This document shows, piece after piece, positions 5,217-6,682 of a DNA stretch of 6,682 bases; position 1 is the first letter of the stretch; every line of letters begins with the position of its first letter. The stretch is from an uncultured Oscillospiraceae bacterium (lineage in GTDB: Bacteria; Bacillota; Clostridia; Oscillospirales; Oscillospiraceae): contig CALWVX010000101.1 of NCBI GenBank assembly GCA_944385065.1, positions 1-6,682 of the forward strand, in the 5' to 3' direction. The notes under the pieces were generated by a model. The model worked only from the letters and a program-made list of their open reading frames with translations, was not told where the DNA came from and searched no databases. A program made the position numbers and the translations under genes.

Positions 5217-5909
5217 TCAGGCCAGCTTGGCGCTGTTGACCTTGATGCCGGGGCCCATGGTGGAGGCCACGGTGCAGCTGCGGATATACTGGCCCTTGGC
5301 GGCGGCGGGCTTGGCCTTGATGATGGCGCCCATGATGGCGTTGAAGTTCTCAGAGAGCTTCTCCGCGCCGAAGGAGACCTTGCCGATGGGGCAGTGGATG
5401 ATGTTGGTCTTGTCCAGACGGTACTCCACCTTACCGGCCTTGATCTCGTGCACGGCCTTGGTCACGTCCATGGTGACGGTGCCGGCCTTGGGGGAGGGCA
5501 TCAGGCCCTTGGGGCCCAGGACCTTACCCAGACGGCCCACCACGCCCATCATGTCGGGCGTGGCAACCACCACGTCGAAGTCGAACCAGTTTTCCTTCTG
5601 GATCTTCTCCACCAGATCCATCTCGCCCACATAGTCGGCGCCGGCCTCCCGGGCCTCGTCAGCCTTGGCGGCCTTGGCGAACACCAGCACCCGCTGGGTC
5701 TTGCCGGTGCCGTGGGGCAGGACGATGGCGCCGCGGACCTGCTGATCGGCGTGACGGGAGTCCACACCCAGCTTCACGTGCAGCTCCACGGTCTCGTCGA
5801 ACTTGGCGGTGGCGGTGTCCACCACCAGCTTCATGGCGTCCTCCGTATCGTACAGATTGTTCTTCTCAATCTTCTTGGCGCTGTCCTGATATTTCTTTCC
5901 TCTAAACAT
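5217..5909 (-). CDS. rplA: 50S ribosomal protein L1
   Basis: L1 forms the mobile L1 stalk of the 50S subunit and helps release deacylated tRNA; in many bacteria it also represses its own operon by binding the mRNA. The 230-residue product has normal length and the signature LGPKGLMPSPKAGT at 131-144, with the lysine-rich start MFRGKKYQDSAKK. I chose the ATG at 5909 because it gives this conserved N-terminus and has AAGGAGG upstream. An in-frame start nine codons further upstream lies inside rplK and lacks support. Only 13 nt separate it from rplK, and its Shine-Dalgarno overlaps the rplK TAA, so the two are likely coupled. Confidence 0.97.
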   Translation of the reverse strand: MFRGKKYQDSAKKIEKNNLYDTEDAMKLVVDTATAKFDETVELHVKLGVDSRHADQQVRGAIVLPHGTGKTQRVLVFAKAAKADEAREAGADYVGEMDLVEKIQKENWFDFDVVVATPDMMGVVGRLGKVLGPKGLMPSPKAGTVTMDVTKAVHEIKAGKVEYRLDKTNIIHCPIGKVSFGAEKLSENFNAIMGAIIKAKPAAAKGQYIRSCTVASTMGPGIKVNSAKLA

Positions 5910-5922
5910 TCCTGTCCCCTCC

Positions 5923-6348
5923 TTACTCGCCCACAACGATGCCCATGGAGCGGGCGGTGCCGGCGATCATGCTCATGGCCGCCTCGATGCTGGCGGCGTT
6001 CAGATCGGGCATCTTGGTCTCGGCGATCTTGCGCACGTCCTCCTTGCTGATGGTGGCCACCTTGTTCTTGTTGGGCACGCCGGAGGCCTTCTCAATGTTG
6101 CAGGCCTTCTTGATCAGCACGGGGGCGGGAGGAGTCTTAGTGATAAAGGTGAAGGAGCGGTCGGCATACACCGTGATGATGACGGGGATGATCATGCCCA
6201 CGTCGTTCTTGGTCCGCTCGTTGAATTCCTTGGTGAAGGCGGCGATGTTCACGCCGTGCTGGCCCAGGGCGGGGCCGACCGGGGGGGCGGGAGTCGCCTT
6301 GCCGGCGGGAATCTGCAGTTTTACATATCCAGTTACTTTCTGTGCCAC
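5923..6348 (-). CDS. rplK: 50S ribosomal protein L11
   Basis: L11 is part of the GTPase-associated centre of the 50S subunit, contacting translation factors and needed for RelA-type stringent signalling. The 141-residue length is exactly typical. The conserved N-terminal segment PPVGPALGQHGVNI is at 22-35, and the C-terminal rRNA-binding domain ends GTARSMGIVVGE. The start is GTG at 6348, eight nt after GGAGGT; this start gives the family N-terminus MAQKVTGYVKLQIPAGK. An ATG overlapping the ribosome binding site is out of frame. rplA follows at 13 nt. nusG, the usual upstream neighbour, is not within the visible 330 bp, which instead holds hairpins and tandem repeats. I see no clear promoter directly upstream. 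Confidence 0.97.
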   Translation of the reverse strand: MAQKVTGYVKLQIPAGKATPAPPVGPALGQHGVNIAAFTKEFNERTKNDVGMIIPVIITVYADRSFTFITKTPPAPVLIKKACNIEKASGVPNKNKVATISKEDVRKIAETKMPDLNAASIEAAMSMIAGTARSMGIVVGE

Positions 6349-6385
6349 GAGAGAGCACCTCCATTTGAAAAAGTGGTTATTTGGC

Positions 6386-6435
6386 GGAGCGTCTCAGCGC
6401 TCCTCCCACGCCGCCGGCGCAGCGGCTGCGCCGGC
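6386..6435 (-). promoter_or_regulatory. Two GC-rich hairpins in the rplK leader
   Basis: Upstream of rplK there is a perfect 10-bp stem (6413-6422 with 6426-6435, 3-nt loop) and, closer to the gene, GGAGCG with CGCTCC (6386-6391 with 6398-6403, 6-nt loop). Neither is followed by a U tract on the minus strand, so they are not intrinsic terminators. Position fits an autoregulatory leader for L1 or L11, but I cannot identify the L1-binding consensus. The longer hairpin could also belong to the adjacent repeat. Confidence 0.4.
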
Positions 6436-6442
6436 TTGAACT

Positions 6443-6544
6443 GTTCTCACGTCTCGCCTGCTCGCAACGCGCGGCTTCCCGACCACTCGGGACACAAACA
6501 TCCGGGCCTTCGGCCCTCCTTGGTTTGTATCCCTCACTCTGGTC
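6443..6544. repeat. Structured tandem repeat, copy A
   Basis: This 102-bp unit is repeated at 6581-6682 with five mismatches. On the minus strand it can fold into an 11-bp outer helix (6523-6533 with 6489-6499, one G-U pair) enclosing GGGCC-GAA-GGCCC (6516-6504). A competing hairpin, CCCGA with TCGGG (6478-6482 with 6487-6491), shares the GGG of the outer helix. The 36-bp spacer between copies (6545-6580) is unrelated to the unit by eye. An open frame crosses both copies on the minus strand, but it looks non-coding. Confidence 0.8.
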
Positions 6545-6580
6545 CATCCGCGCTGCTCACGACGGCTCGAACGCTTCTTG

Positions 6581-6682
6581 GTTCTCACGTCTCGCCTGTT
6601 CGCTGCGCGCGGCTTCCCGACCACTCGGGACACAAACATCCGGGCCTTCGGCCCTCCTTGGTCTGTATCCCTCACTCCGGTC
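6581..6682. repeat. Structured tandem repeat, copy B, at the window edge
   Basis: This is the second copy, 138 bp from copy A. The outer helix is at 6661-6671 with 6627-6637 and the inner GGGCC/GGCCC hairpin at 6642-6654. Relative to copy A the change in the outer helix turns an A-U pair into G-U, so pairing is kept. The window ends at the unit boundary; more copies may follow. Confidence 0.8.

Noticed and set aside
6394..6675. A 93-codon open frame on the minus strand with a repeated arginine-rich peptide
   Set aside because: It follows the 138-bp DNA repeat, all codon differences between the two copies are nonsynonymous, no ribosome binding site is visible, and predicted RNA pairing is better conserved than the peptide.
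6443..6682. CRISPR array
   Set aside because: Units are 102 bp with a single 36-bp spacer, far too long for CRISPR repeats, and no cas genes are present.

Overview
The window is a housekeeping stretch of a high-GC, low-branching Firmicute, most likely a gut clostridium of the Oscillospiraceae group (Flavonifractor/Intestinimonas/Oscillibacter-like). This rests on several things seen in the sequence. L27 carries the Firmicutes-type cleavable N-terminal extension, with its protease gene (prp) next to it. A Spo0A C-terminal-like protein is present, starts have strong GGAGG Shine-Dalgarno sites, and intergenic repeats of the GTAGGGCG type occur. The genus is inference.

Layout from left to right. 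Positions 1-60 end with a terminator for an unseen upstream plus-strand unit. Next is brnQ (+), a branched-chain amino acid carrier with its own promoter. It converges on obgE (-), and a long shared hairpin separates the two. To the right of obgE, all on the minus strand, are rpmA (L27), prp (L27-processing protease) and rplU (L21). These are tightly coupled, transcribed from a near-consensus promoter and preceded by a structured leader; a terminator separates rpmA from obgE. The rplU promoter overlaps the stop codon of a small minus-strand gene whose product resembles the Spo0A DNA-binding domain without a receiver domain. A small XRE-type repressor gene (+) is divergent from it. Their intergenic region holds three related palindromes lying on the two candidate promoters. 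A mosaic of GTAGGGCG-type repeats with hairpins follows, then the terminator of the rplK-rplA (L11-L1) unit (-). Upstream of rplK are two GC-rich hairpins and two copies of a 102-bp repeat with a 138-bp period, reaching the window edge and probably continuing beyond it.

Functionally, most of the window serves the large ribosomal subunit: L1, L11, L21, L27, the protease that matures L27, and the 50S-assembly GTPase Obg. The two most interesting parts are the Spo0A-C-like/XRE divergent pair with its palindromic control region, and the tandem repeats before rplK. Base changes between those repeat copies preserve RNA pairing but would all alter the encoded amino acid, which suggests a structured RNA or DNA element rather than a protein.
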